A stretch of 64,000 nucleotides of DNA from contig NZ_LILB01000001.1 of assembly GCF_001274945.1 (NCBI RefSeq), positions 62,001 through 126,000 of the forward strand. Direction: 5' to 3'. Shown one piece after another: positions 28,897 through 36,918 of the stretch (its first letter is position 1; each line of letters opens with the position of its first letter). The notes beneath the pieces are model-generated. The model saw nothing but the letters and a program-made list of their open reading frames with translations. It made no database searches and had not been told where the DNA came from. A program made the position numbers and the translations under genes. Origin of the DNA: Viridibacillus arvi (GTDB lineage: Bacteria; Bacillota; Bacilli; Bacillales_A; Planococcaceae).

Positions 28897-29160
28897 GTGG
28901 AAGCCATTAAGGTGAAAGAGAAATATCATTTCGAGCCTTTACTGTACGGAATAATTTCTTTTTTTATACCGGTTTTAGGATTTTTCGTTGCAATAGGTGG
29001 GATTATTTCTTATATAAAAGCAAAAAAAGAAATTGCTACAAATAAGGGTAACTCTTCTATGCTTGTTAATTTTGGTTTAGTTGTTATTATTTTAGGAATA
29101 ATATATCAGTTGCTACCAATATTAGCTATATTAACTGTCAGGAAATTACTAACAGGGTGA
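28897..29160 (+). CDS. Small membrane protein, 87 aa
   Basis: GGGGAGG precedes a GTG start. Two hydrophobic segments (about residues 15-37 and 55-80) flank a polar loop with Lys (YIKAKKEIATNKGNSS). The layout, with the GIISYIKAKKEI loop, resembles DUF4190-like small membrane proteins, but the match is loose. It has a 285-bp upstream region with two palindromes and is followed by a repeat B hairpin that can terminate it. The function is unknown. Confidence 0.6.
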   Translation: MEAIKVKEKYHFEPLLYGIISFFIPVLGFFVAIGGIISYIKAKKEIATNKGNSSMLVNFGLVVIILGIIYQLLPILAILTVRKLLTG

Positions 29161-29300
29161 TAGCAAACCTGTAAGTTGCATATAAAAAATCCCTAGCAAC
29201 TTCTTTCTGCCTTCCTCAATTCTTAGATATTCATAAATATGGACAAGTTAAATAAGATTAAAGATACACTGTGTTCCTGTAAATATTTTAATAATAGGAA

Positions 29301-29400
29301 CAAGATTGATTATTTGTAAAGTTAGATTAAAATCATCTCACCTCTATTGATTTCCTAGAGTTGAGATGATTTTTTTATTGGATATTTATGTTAATGTTAA
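29301..29400 (+). repeat. Dispersed repeat B, copy 1, with terminator hairpin
   Basis: Shared parts are GATTGATTATTT, the hairpin AAATCATCTCACCTCT...AGTTGAGATGATTT with a T run (29330-29376), and TTGGATATTTATGTT after it. Related copies are at 30496 and 48496. The hairpin can end transcription of the 87-aa gene. Confidence 0.75.
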
Positions 29401-29514
29401 TATAGAGATTTTGTAGAAATGAACTTAAACAAACGGAGTTCAACAAGATATTGAAATCTTGTTATATTTATATAAGTGAAGCTAAATTAATATTTTTTTG
29501 GGAGGGATAGCAGA

Positions 29515-30147
29515 ATGAGCAATATTATCTTGATACAGCATTGTCAATCTGAACACCATATAAATAATATGTCAGGAGGATGGACGGATACTCCTTTAAC
29601 AGATTTAGGAAGAAAACAAGCAAAACTTTTAGGGGACAAATTAAAAGAGAAAATAGTAGATCATAACGAATATGCTTTATATTCATCTGATTTATTAAGA
29701 GCAGCACAAACAGCAGAAATAATTGGCAATCAGATAAACTTAAGAGTCAACAAAAATAAAGGACTTCGTGAAATAAATACTGGGATTGCAACAGGGAAAA
29801 CAAAAGATTGGGCAAGAGAAAATAGAATACCAATGAAAAATAGTAGATTGGATTTAGATCATCAAGAGTTTAAAGACGGAGAGACATGGAGACAGTTTTA
29901 TAGTCGTGTTTGTAGTTGTATGCTTAGTATATCTGAAAAAGAGAAGGGGAAAAATTTATTGATTGTCACACATGGTGGTACTTTGGGGTATATTACTGCT
30001 TGGTGGATGAAATTTGAACCTGAAATGATTGTGGACGCATATTTTTCTTCATCAGTAGGAGGTATTACGGTTCTAAGTCAAAATAGCTTTCAACAGAACG
30101 TTATAAATAAGTTTAATGATACCTCTCATTTATCTTTATTGAACTAA
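29515..30147 (+). CDS. Histidine phosphatase-family protein with QHC motif
   Basis: This 210-aa protein of the phosphoglycerate mutase-like branch-1 fold begins IILIQHCQSEHHINNMSGGW. The usual RHG is QHC, so the nucleophilic His stays but the first phosphate-binding Arg is Gln. TPLTDLGRKQA, the SSDLLRAAQTAEII helix, LREINTG and VTHGGTLGY (second catalytic His) are intact. A strong GGGAGGG precedes the ATG. In the family these enzymes remove phosphate from small molecules; the altered motif may change substrate or activity. A small membrane protein gene follows at 30201. Confidence 0.85.
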   Translation: MSNIILIQHCQSEHHINNMSGGWTDTPLTDLGRKQAKLLGDKLKEKIVDHNEYALYSSDLLRAAQTAEIIGNQINLRVNKNKGLREINTGIATGKTKDWARENRIPMKNSRLDLDHQEFKDGETWRQFYSRVCSCMLSISEKEKGKNLLIVTHGGTLGYITAWWMKFEPEMIVDAYFSSSVGGITVLSQNSFQQNVINKFNDTSHLSLLN

Positions 30148-30200
30148 TGAGGTGCGTTAGTGGAATAAGGAAATTGCTTTGATATGCAAGGAGATTTTAA

Positions 30201-30455
30201 GTGAAGGGTTATTATTTATTATTAATTTGTTTTATTTTTGGATCAATATTTTCAATAATCCTAAGTTTTAAATGGACTAAAAAAGAAGCTGCAAGAGGGA
30301 CAGGGCCATCATGGACAATTAGTGCTGGTAACCCTTTGATTAATTTTTTATTAGGTATAGTTAAATGTATGTCATTCAAATTCCAAAAAATTAATGTTAT
30401 TATTTTATCATTTCTAAGTTTAATATTTTTTTCTTTGTTACTCTTTTTTACATAA
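30201..30455 (+). CDS. Small membrane protein, 84 aa
   Basis: AGGAG lies before a GTG start. There is one hydrophobic helix at about residues 3-23, a basic/polar middle with TGPSWTISAGNP, and a second hydrophobic stretch at about 62-83. It lies 53 bp after the phosphatase gene and may share its transcript. No family is recognised. Confidence 0.55.
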   Translation: MKGYYLLLICFIFGSIFSIILSFKWTKKEAARGTGPSWTISAGNPLINFLLGIVKCMSFKFQKINVIILSFLSLIFFSLLLFFT

Positions 30456-30495
30456 CAAAATTGAATTGAAAATAAGATTGTTCATTTATAATGAA

Positions 30496-30590
30496 GATTG
30501 ATAATTTGTAATATAGTTTGATTAAGATCATCTCACCCCTTTATATTTCTTAGGGGTGAGATGCTTTTTTATTTTGATATGTAAGTTAAT
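30496..30590 (+). repeat. Dispersed repeat B, copy 2, with terminator hairpin
   Basis: CATCTCACCCCT and AGGGGTGAGATG form a perfect 12-bp stem (30529-30563) followed by CTTTTTT. Flanks (GATTGATAATTTGT before, GATATGTAAGTTAAT after) resemble copies 1 and 3. It closes the phosphatase/84-aa unit. Confidence 0.75.
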
Positions 30591-30728
30591 TCACTATAGA
30601 TATTGTGGAAAAATGTACTTAAACTAACATGGAAGAATAATTGGAGAACATTTAACTAAATGTTCTTCAATTGCTTGTCCTTTAGGCAAAAAAACTGAGC
30701 TAATTTAATTTGGAAAGAATTCATTTTG

Positions 30729-30765
30729 AGCATTCATTTTCAAAATGAATGCTTTTATTTTTCAA
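30729..30765 (+). terminator. Perfect hairpin before the amtB region
   Basis: AGCATTCATTTT and AAAATGAATGCT form a perfect 12-bp stem with a single-base loop, then TTTATTTTTC. No gene lies just upstream, so it may insulate the amtB promoter. Confidence 0.65.
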
Positions 30766-30812
30766 TGAATATAGATACATTTGTTCTTTTAGTGATATTG
30801 AAACCCTTTTCA

Positions 30813-30829
30813 TGTTAGTTTTTCTAACG
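30813..30829 (+). promoter_or_regulatory. Near-match GlnR/TnrA box
   Basis: TGTTAGTTTTTCTAACG fits TGTNA-N7-TNACA at all but the last position. It lies 89 bp upstream of the second, perfect site, the paired layout seen at nitrogen-regulated genes in Bacillales. Confidence 0.6.
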
Positions 30830-30856
30830 TAATTTCTATTTATTCTGAAAATTCTG

Positions 30857-30884
30857 TTGACAATAGGTGAGAACAAGGTAAAAT
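30857..30884 (+). promoter_or_regulatory. Sigma-A promoter for amtB
   Basis: A perfect TTGACA is followed by TAAAAT after 16 nt. The start point would fall near 30891, just before the perfect GlnR/TnrA box, so a repressor there could block elongation or initiation. Confidence 0.7.
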
Positions 30885-30901
30885 AAAGAATACAAATAAG
30901 A

Positions 30902-30918
30902 TGTTATGTTTTCTTACA
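30902..30918 (+). promoter_or_regulatory. Perfect GlnR/TnrA box upstream of amtB
   Basis: TGTTATGTTTTCTTACA matches the TGTNA-N7-TNACA consensus exactly, 46 bp before the amtB start. GlnR and TnrA are the MerR-like nitrogen regulators of Bacillales that use this site. Confidence 0.8.
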
Positions 30919-30963
30919 CCAAAATAACAAGAAAACTAACATGCTGAAAAGGGGAGTATGAGG

Positions 30964-32244
30964 ATGGATGTTATGTATTTGATGAACAGCCTGTGGACGA
31001 TGCTAGGTGCAATTTTAGTAATCTTTATGATTGGTGGATTTATCTTACTTGAGGCTGGTTCAACAAGAATGAAAAACGCTGGCCACGTAGCAGGAAAAAC
31101 AGTCTTTACTTTTGGTTTAGCATCATTAGTTTTCTGGGCATTAGGCTATGGGTTTATCTTTGGCAGTGATGCAAATTTCTTTGTCGGCATGTCAGAATTC
31201 TTCTATTCAGGAGAATTGGTTAAGGATTCAGGGCTTGCTACAACTGTATTTTTTGTCTTCCAACTAGCATTTGCAGGTATATCAGTTACAATCGCACTCG
31301 GTGGATTTGCAGAGCGTGCGAAGTTCTCAGCATACGTCATCTTCACGATTCTATTTGGAGTATTAGTTTATCCAGTCATTGCACACTGGATTTGGGGCGG
31401 TGGCTGGCTAGCTGAGCATGGAAAACAAGATTTTGCGGGATCAACAGTCGTCCATTTAACGGGGGCAATGGCAGCTCTTGCAGCGACTATCTTGCTGAAA
31501 CCAAGAATTGGGAAATATAATAAAGATGGTTCGGCGAATAATCTTGCTGGTCATAATCAAGTGTATACTGCTTTAGCTGTATTAATCTTGTGGGTTGGTT
31601 GGTTTGGATTTAATGCAGGTAGTACTGTATCTGTTGATGGTGCATTTTTTGGATTTGTTGCTTTAAATACAAATCTTGCTGCAGCAGCAGGTGCAGTCGC
31701 AGCGACTCTAATTTCGTGGGTAGTGTTAGGTAAACCTGATATTACAACGATTTTAAATGGTGCGCTAGCAGGGTTAGTAGCAATTACAGCATCATGTGCG
31801 TTTGTAGATGTTTGGGCTTCTGTAGTCATTGGGTTCGTAGCAGGTGTCATAGTATTCTATAGTACTAGATTTTTTGAAAAGAAAAAAATTGATGATCCAA
31901 TCTTCGCATTATCCGTACACGGAACAGCAGGTATATGGGGCACATTATCAACAGGGCTCTTTGCTACACCTGAACTTGCGACAGTAGGTAAACCGGGCTT
32001 ACTTTATGGCGGTGGTTTTGAACAGTTAGGTGTACAGTTAATGGGAGTTGCAACATCTGGTGCTTATGCATTTACTGTATCGTATGTCATCTTATATATC
32101 ATGAAAAAAGTAATGGGTGGTATTCGAGTTAGCGAGGAAGAGGAAATTATGGGACTTGATATGAGTGAGCATGGTAACTACGGGTATCCTGAGCAAATGG
32201 TTTTAGAAGAGTCAAACCTACGTCCAGTTGTAGAAACTAAGTAA
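30964..32244 (+). CDS. amtB: Ammonium transporter AmtB
   Basis: This 426-aa Amt/Rh/Mep-family channel moves ammonia/ammonium across the membrane. About 11 helices are predicted. The signature LTGAMAALAATILLKPR is present, as are the conserved His residues in VVHLTGA and SVHGTAG of the twin-His pore. GGGGAG at 30951-30956 is correctly spaced for the ATG at 30964 and too close to the ATG at 30958. It is controlled by a sigma-A promoter and GlnR/TnrA boxes. In B. subtilis amtB (nrgA) is followed by glnK; here a DUF294 nucleotidyltransferase takes that place after a terminator-like hairpin. Confidence 0.96.
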   Translation: MDVMYLMNSLWTMLGAILVIFMIGGFILLEAGSTRMKNAGHVAGKTVFTFGLASLVFWALGYGFIFGSDANFFVGMSEFFYSGELVKDSGLATTVFFVFQLAFAGISVTIALGGFAERAKFSAYVIFTILFGVLVYPVIAHWIWGGGWLAEHGKQDFAGSTVVHLTGAMAALAATILLKPRIGKYNKDGSANNLAGHNQVYTALAVLILWVGWFGFNAGSTVSVDGAFFGFVALNTNLAAAAGAVAATLISWVVLGKPDITTILNGALAGLVAITASCAFVDVWASVVIGFVAGVIVFYSTRFFEKKKIDDPIFALSVHGTAGIWGTLSTGLFATPELATVGKPGLLYGGGFEQLGVQLMGVATSGAYAFTVSYVILYIMKKVMGGIRVSEEEEIMGLDMSEHGNYGYPEQMVLEESNLRPVVETK

Positions 32245-32255
32245 CATTAATATTG

Positions 32256-32282
32256 CAAAAGCCCCTTATAAGGGGCTTTTGG
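32256..32282. terminator. Symmetric terminator between amtB and DUF294 gene
   Basis: AAAAGCCCC and GGGGCTTTT form an uninterrupted palindrome around a short TTATAA centre. It ends 22 bp before the next start, so it probably attenuates rather than isolates the downstream genes. Confidence 0.8.
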
Positions 32283-32303
32283 TGTAAAAAGGGAAGTGTT
32301 GCT

Positions 32304-33278
32304 GTGGAAACAGATGTTAGAACGTATGAATCTATAAAGGAATGGAAGGATAAAAATATTGCCTCTTTTCTAGATGATACGGATTCTTTGAATAAATTTC
32401 ATGATCAAGTAATGTCCAAAGTATTTGATTTAGCTATCAGTCGCGTGAACAAGGGAAGCCCCCCCTGTGAGTTCTCATGGTTTATAACAGGGAGCGGTGG
32501 CAGATGTGAGCAAGGAGTCATCAGTGACCAAGATCACGGATTGATATATGAAATATCGAATGTAGAAAATGATATCTATTTTAAGAAACTCGGTGAAGAA
32601 GTATCTTATGGACCATTCATCGTTGGTTATCCATATTGTCAAGGTAATGTCATGAGCTCAAATTCACTTTGGTGTAAGTCAAAGCATGAATGGAAAGAGC
32701 AGCTTCTAAAATGGATGGAAGACGAAAGCTGGGATGCTATTCGTTACTTGCAAATATTTTATGATGCAAGAGTTTTAACAGGGAGAAATTCATATGTAGA
32801 AGAATTGAAAATGGTTATTTACGAATATCAATTAAAACATCATACAGTTTTAAAGCGTTTTATGGAGAATGTTACGCATGTTAAGAATGTCATTGGTCCA
32901 CTTGGTCAAATTTTAGTAGAACAACATGGCCTGTACCAAGGTAGTGTGAATCTAAAATATGCAGCGTTTTTACCTTATGTGAATGCTATTCGATTATTGT
33001 CCATAAAAGAAGGTGTTTATGAAACTTCTACCCTAGATAGAATGAATTGCTTGAAGCAAACAAAGGGATATTCAAAGGCATTAAATGGTTGTGAGGACAA
33101 TTTCTTAACGTTATTAAAATATCGTCTTACATTATTTCAAGTGGAATCCTATACGGATACACATTACTTAAATATAGAAAGTCTTCATAAGGAACAACGT
33201 AAAGAAATAAAAAGAATTCTAAAAGATGGTAAAAAGCTTCATGATTATATGATAGCTCTTATCGAAAAAGGGTGTTAA
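32304..33278 (+). CDS. DUF294/GlnD-like nucleotidyltransferase-domain protein
   Basis: This 324-aa protein resembles the GlnD/DUF294 nucleotidyltransferase group. The core FITGSGGRCEQGVISDQDHG (about residues 70-90) carries the GSGGRxE motif and the DxD-like metal pair. The rest is helical, matching the DUF294 C-terminal substrate-binding region. No CBS or cyclic-nucleotide domains are present, unlike the longer family members. AAAAGGGAAG supports the GTG at 32304; the frame runs upstream into the terminator hairpin. Its end nearly touches the exonuclease gene. GlnD-type domains uridylylate PII proteins, but the target here is unknown. Confidence 0.8.
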   Translation: METDVRTYESIKEWKDKNIASFLDDTDSLNKFHDQVMSKVFDLAISRVNKGSPPCEFSWFITGSGGRCEQGVISDQDHGLIYEISNVENDIYFKKLGEEVSYGPFIVGYPYCQGNVMSSNSLWCKSKHEWKEQLLKWMEDESWDAIRYLQIFYDARVLTGRNSYVEELKMVIYEYQLKHHTVLKRFMENVTHVKNVIGPLGQILVEQHGLYQGSVNLKYAAFLPYVNAIRLLSIKEGVYETSTLDRMNCLKQTKGYSKALNGCEDNFLTLLKYRLTLFQVESYTDTHYLNIESLHKEQRKEIKRILKDGKKLHDYMIALIEKGC

Positions 33279-33280
33279 CA

Positions 33281-34003
33281 ATGGTTTTTGAACCGTTTAT
33301 CCAACTATTGAGAGGAATTCAAGGTAAAAGAAACACGGGTAGAATAGGTGATATTCAAAACTCACAACAAATGGCTTATTTAAGGCATTTGCAAAAAGAA
33401 GTGAATCAAGAAAAAGCATTAAATACGCCCTTGGATGAACTAAATGTAGTAGTTTTCGATATAGAAACAACAGGCTTCTCTCCTGAAAAAGGAGATGGAA
33501 TACTCTCAATTGGTGCAATTAAAATGAGTGGAGAAACTATCATAAAAGAAGAGGAATTTTACTCGCTTGTTCATTTTGAACAGAACATTCCCCAGGAAAT
33601 TATTCGGCTTACCGGTATCACAAATGAACAAATAATAGAAGCTCCAAGTTTATCTGAAGTTCTCATCCATTTTCTTCAATTTAAAGGGGATTGTACACTT
33701 GTAGCACATCATGCAAATCATGAAAGGCAATTTATGCAACAGGCTAGCTCAAAGTTATTTCGCACACCTTTTAAACATCGAATTGTGGACACTTCCTTCC
33801 TATATAAGATTGTTGAGCCAAAATCAAAAAATGTGAAACTTGAGGAATTATGTGAGCAAAATGGTATTTCAGTGGTGAATCGTCACCATGCATTAGGGGA
33901 TGCCAAGTTGACTGCTGAACTGTGGAGCTTATATGTAGCAAAAGTTCAGCAATTGGGTTGTGGAACATTAAATGATGTTTATGAGCGTTTTGCGAGGATA
34001 TAA
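33281..34003 (+). CDS. DEDDh 3'-5' exonuclease (DnaQ-like)
   Basis: This 240-aa protein has the exonuclease domain at about residues 50-225: ExoI VVVFDIETTGFSPEKG (metal-binding Asp-Glu), ExoII LVAHHANHERQFM (Asp replaced by Glu in that helix), and ExoIII RHHALGDAKLTAELW (His-Asp pair). The N-terminal about 45 residues are basic and helical. It lies 2 bp after the DUF294 gene, surely co-transcribed with it. This pair is also known next to solute transporters in other bacteria. It is separate from the replicative proofreading subunit. The substrate is unknown. Confidence 0.85.
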   Translation: MVFEPFIQLLRGIQGKRNTGRIGDIQNSQQMAYLRHLQKEVNQEKALNTPLDELNVVVFDIETTGFSPEKGDGILSIGAIKMSGETIIKEEEFYSLVHFEQNIPQEIIRLTGITNEQIIEAPSLSEVLIHFLQFKGDCTLVAHHANHERQFMQQASSKLFRTPFKHRIVDTSFLYKIVEPKSKNVKLEELCEQNGISVVNRHHALGDAKLTAELWSLYVAKVQQLGCGTLNDVYERFARI

Positions 34004-34155
34004 AACATAATGATGCAATGAAAAATACAATAGAATAAATTATCTTGATATAATAATGTTTTTTTATGATTTTTAATAGAAAATTGATAGATTTGAATGA
34101 AATATATGATGCTTCATGTAAATGGAAGCATTTCTATAACGATAAAGTTTTTAAT

Positions 34156-34202
34156 GGGGTGTCAATGAGTCTTAATAGGACTTATTAGACAGCCCTTTTT
34201 TT
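34156..34202 (+). terminator. Terminator after the exonuclease gene
   Basis: GGGGTGTC pairs (with G-U) with GACAGCCC, with an inner AGTC/GACT stem, followed by seven T. It closes the amtB-DUF294-exonuclease block; 34004-34155 holds nothing else I can support. Confidence 0.7.
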
Positions 34203-34398
34203 AGTCGTAGAACCTAAACGAAAAATCTAAGAAAATAGTGTTTGATGTTGTGTATAGATTTATTTGGCTAAATTATTTAAATTCCCATAAATAAGGTGAT
34301 TTCAATCAAATCTAGTACAAAAAGTGAAAATATTTTAATATTAAATTGTTAAATGCAAAAATTATATTGAAAAAAGAAATGAATATGTGGTATTTTTA

Positions 34399-34463
34399 TA
34401 TAATATCAATTAGACAACTTGTTATACAAGATGTTCGTTAGATATATAAGTTGTCTATTTTTT
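34399..34463 (+). promoter_or_regulatory. deoD leader: -10 element, leader hairpin and inner palindrome
   Basis: TATAAT at 34399-34404 puts the start near 34411. AGACAACTT (34412-34420) then pairs perfectly with AAGTTGTCT (34448-34456), followed by a T run, so the first transcribed bases would form a terminator stem. Inside lies CTTGT-TAT-ACAAG (34418-34430), a palindrome of the type bound by GntR/HutC regulators. It may be an attenuator with operator for deoD. Confidence 0.45.
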
Positions 34464-34555
34464 CTTGAAAAGAAAGCGCATTCAGATTTTTAAAGAAATA
34501 GAGTACTTTAATGTATAAACGACTTTATAAAACATTTTCAAAGGAGACTTATTTG

Positions 34556-35272
34556 ATGAGTACAAATCACAAAGAAACACCACACATTAAGCCTAATGGA
34601 GTAGAAATTGCAGAGACAATTCTATTACCAGGTGATCCATTACGAGCTAAATTTATTGCAGATAATTATTTAGAAGATGTTGTGCAGTTCAATGAAGTGC
34701 GTGGCATGCTTGGATATACAGGTACTTTTAAAGGACAAAAAATTTCTGTAATGGGTACAGGTATGGGAACAGCTAGCATGGGGATCTATTCATGGGAATT
34801 AATTAACGTATTCGGCGTTAAAAACTTAATCCGTATTGGATCAGCTGGTTCAATTAAAGATGACCTGAACTTGTATGATATTGTGTTTGCAATGGGATCT
34901 GCGACAGACTCTAATTACGCACACCAATTTAATCTACCAGGTCATTACTCAATTACTGCATCATATGAATTACTTGAAAAAGCTAAGAAGGTAGCTGATG
35001 AAAAAGGATATCCTGTTCGCGTAGGGAATGTACTTTCTAGTGATGTCTTCTACAATGCTGATCCAACAGCAATGGAAAGATGGAGTAAAATGGGCATTTT
35101 ATGCGCGGAAATGGAGTCTGCTGCACTTTACATGAATGCTGCGCAAGCAGGTGTAAATGCTCTTTGTATCATAACAATTAGTGACCATATCTTTAAACAT
35201 GAGCAAACAACGCAATTAGAAAGACAAACAGCATTTACTAAAATGATGGAAATTGCATTAGAGCTAGCTTAA
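34556..35272 (+). CDS. deoD: Purine-nucleoside phosphorylase DeoD
   Basis: This 238-aa cytoplasmic enzyme of the hexameric low-molecular-weight PNP family splits purine (deoxy)nucleosides with phosphate to free base and sugar-1-phosphate. Landmarks are ILLPGDPLRAKFIADNYLE, the phosphate-binding GMGTASMGIYSWEL, the SAGSI loop, AEMESAALY (ribose-binding Glu) and ISDHIF with the catalytic Asp. AAGGAG at 34541 gives correct spacing to the ATG at 34556, so the in-frame ATG at 34511 is rejected. DeoD proteins are about 233-239 aa, which also supports this start. A 13-bp hairpin follows at 35311. Confidence 0.95.
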   Translation: MSTNHKETPHIKPNGVEIAETILLPGDPLRAKFIADNYLEDVVQFNEVRGMLGYTGTFKGQKISVMGTGMGTASMGIYSWELINVFGVKNLIRIGSAGSIKDDLNLYDIVFAMGSATDSNYAHQFNLPGHYSITASYELLEKAKKVADEKGYPVRVGNVLSSDVFYNADPTAMERWSKMGILCAEMESAALYMNAAQAGVNALCIITISDHIFKHEQTTQLERQTAFTKMMEIALELA

Positions 35273-35310
35273 TAACTATTTAAGTGGAATAAAGCGAATG
35301 TAAATTAGAG

Positions 35311-35342
35311 GAAGCAGTTAAATTATAATATTTAACTGCTTC
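35311..35342. terminator. Perfect 13-bp hairpin between deoD and MFS gene
   Basis: GAAGCAGTTAAAT and ATTTAACTGCTTC pair perfectly around TATAAT. There is no T run, so it may be a processing or stability hairpin rather than a terminator. Similar sequence (GCAGTTGA) recurs just downstream. Confidence 0.55.
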
Positions 35343-35424
35343 TCAATGTAGCAGTTGATTTCATGTCAAATGGCATGTTAAATATTGGAATAAATTAAAT
35401 TTTCTTAAGACAGGGAGCCATAGA

Positions 35425-36762
35425 ATGGTCGCAATAAGTGAAAAATCATCAGCATCACAAAACCATAATGTGAAAAAGGCAGTACCTATAATTTTACTTT
35501 TCTTTGTTTTCGCATTGACTATTGATAATTCGTTTAAATTAGTTTCAGTAGCAATAGCAGATGACCTTGGAATTTCAGTAACAACGGTTAGCTGGCAAGC
35601 TACTCTTGCAGGTCTTGTAATTGGTATTGGAGCAGTTGTATATGCTTCCTTAGCTGATTCGATTAATATCAGAACGCTTTTAATTGCTGGTGTTATTATG
35701 ATTTGTGCGGGTTCTGTGATGGGTTACGTTTTTAAAGATTCGTATGCGATGATTCTTTTTTCGAGAATTATTCAAACAGCTGGTTTAGCATCTGCTGAAA
35801 CATTATATGTAATTTACGTTACAAAGCACTTGCCAAAAGCTGAACAGAAAAAGTTTTTAGGGTTTAGTACAAGTAGTTATTCATTGTCACTTGTAATTGG
35901 TTCTGTAACAGGAGGGTTTGTTTCAACATATTTACATTGGACGACTCTATTTATAATTCCTTTAGTAACAATAGCTCTTGTTCCATTTATCATGAAATAT
36001 TTACCGAAAGAAGAGTCTAAAAAAAGTTACGTTGATGTAATTGGATTATTTTTGATTGCAGCAATTGCTACATCGGTAATTCTCTTTATTTCAGACTTTA
36101 ATTGGCTATATCTAGTTGGTTTTATTATTGCTATGACGTTATTCTTAGTGTATATAAGTAAAAGTCCTAAAGCTCTAATAGATATAACTTTCTTCAAAAA
36201 CAAGAATTTTATTAGAACTTTATCAGTTGCATTTGTAATTTATACAGTTCAATTAGGCTATATTTTTACTTTCCCATTTATTCTTGAAGGAGTATATGGT
36301 TTAAAACTAGATGTTATCTCATTATTATTAATCCCTGGGTACATTGCAGCAATTATTGTTGGTATGCTTTCTGGGAAAATTGCAAAATATTTAAGGAGTA
36401 AACAAGCAATCACTATTGCACTTATAGGTATTGCAGCTAGCTTATTAATTCCAGGCTTATTTGTTGGAAGTCCTGTTGTCATTTTTGTTATTTCTATGAT
36501 GTTATTCTCAGGTTCATTCGCTTTCATGTATGCACCTATGCTTGAAACATGTATTAGAACAATACCACAAGATAAATCAGGAACAGCAATTGGTTTCTAC
36601 AATTTAACATTGAATGTGGCTGCTTCTATTGGTATCACATACACTGCAGCAATGCTTGATAAAGTAGAAGCTTCAACTATCCTAATTGTCCTTTCAATTA
36701 TTGCATTTGTTAGTTTAGGTCTGTTTGTGGCTTTATTGGGTAAATCAGCAAAAACAAATTAA
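35425..36762 (+). CDS. MFS transporter
   Basis: This 445-aa protein has about 12-14 membrane helices. The loop between TM2 and TM3 reads SLADSINIRTLL, a diverged MFS motif A, and the segment around residues 120-160 matches drug-efflux-type members (Tet38/Mmr-like). The start follows ACAGGGAG. It lies 153 bp after deoD and before a GntR regulator. It could export a drug or move a nucleoside-related solute, but the sequence does not decide. Confidence 0.8.
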   Translation: MVAISEKSSASQNHNVKKAVPIILLFFVFALTIDNSFKLVSVAIADDLGISVTTVSWQATLAGLVIGIGAVVYASLADSINIRTLLIAGVIMICAGSVMGYVFKDSYAMILFSRIIQTAGLASAETLYVIYVTKHLPKAEQKKFLGFSTSSYSLSLVIGSVTGGFVSTYLHWTTLFIIPLVTIALVPFIMKYLPKEESKKSYVDVIGLFLIAAIATSVILFISDFNWLYLVGFIIAMTLFLVYISKSPKALIDITFFKNKNFIRTLSVAFVIYTVQLGYIFTFPFILEGVYGLKLDVISLLLIPGYIAAIIVGMLSGKIAKYLRSKQAITIALIGIAASLLIPGLFVGSPVVIFVISMMLFSGSFAFMYAPMLETCIRTIPQDKSGTAIGFYNLTLNVAASIGITYTAAMLDKVEASTILIVLSIIAFVSLGLFVALLGKSAKTN

Positions 36763-36782
36763 CAGAAGTTAGTTTAAGTAAA

Positions 36783-36816
36783 TGTGTCACAGATAATAAA
36801 CTGTGACACATTTTTT
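36783..36816 (+). terminator. Strong terminator after the MFS gene
   Basis: TGTGTCACAG and CTGTGACACA form a perfect 10-bp stem with an 8-nt loop, then TTTTTT. Confidence 0.9.
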
Positions 36817-36918
36817 ATTATATATTAGAAAAAGATAAATATTTGGTAAGTTAATAATACATATAAAAGAAACAAATAGATGATCCATAATCTAAAAATA
36901 ATATAGGTGTGTGTGAAG

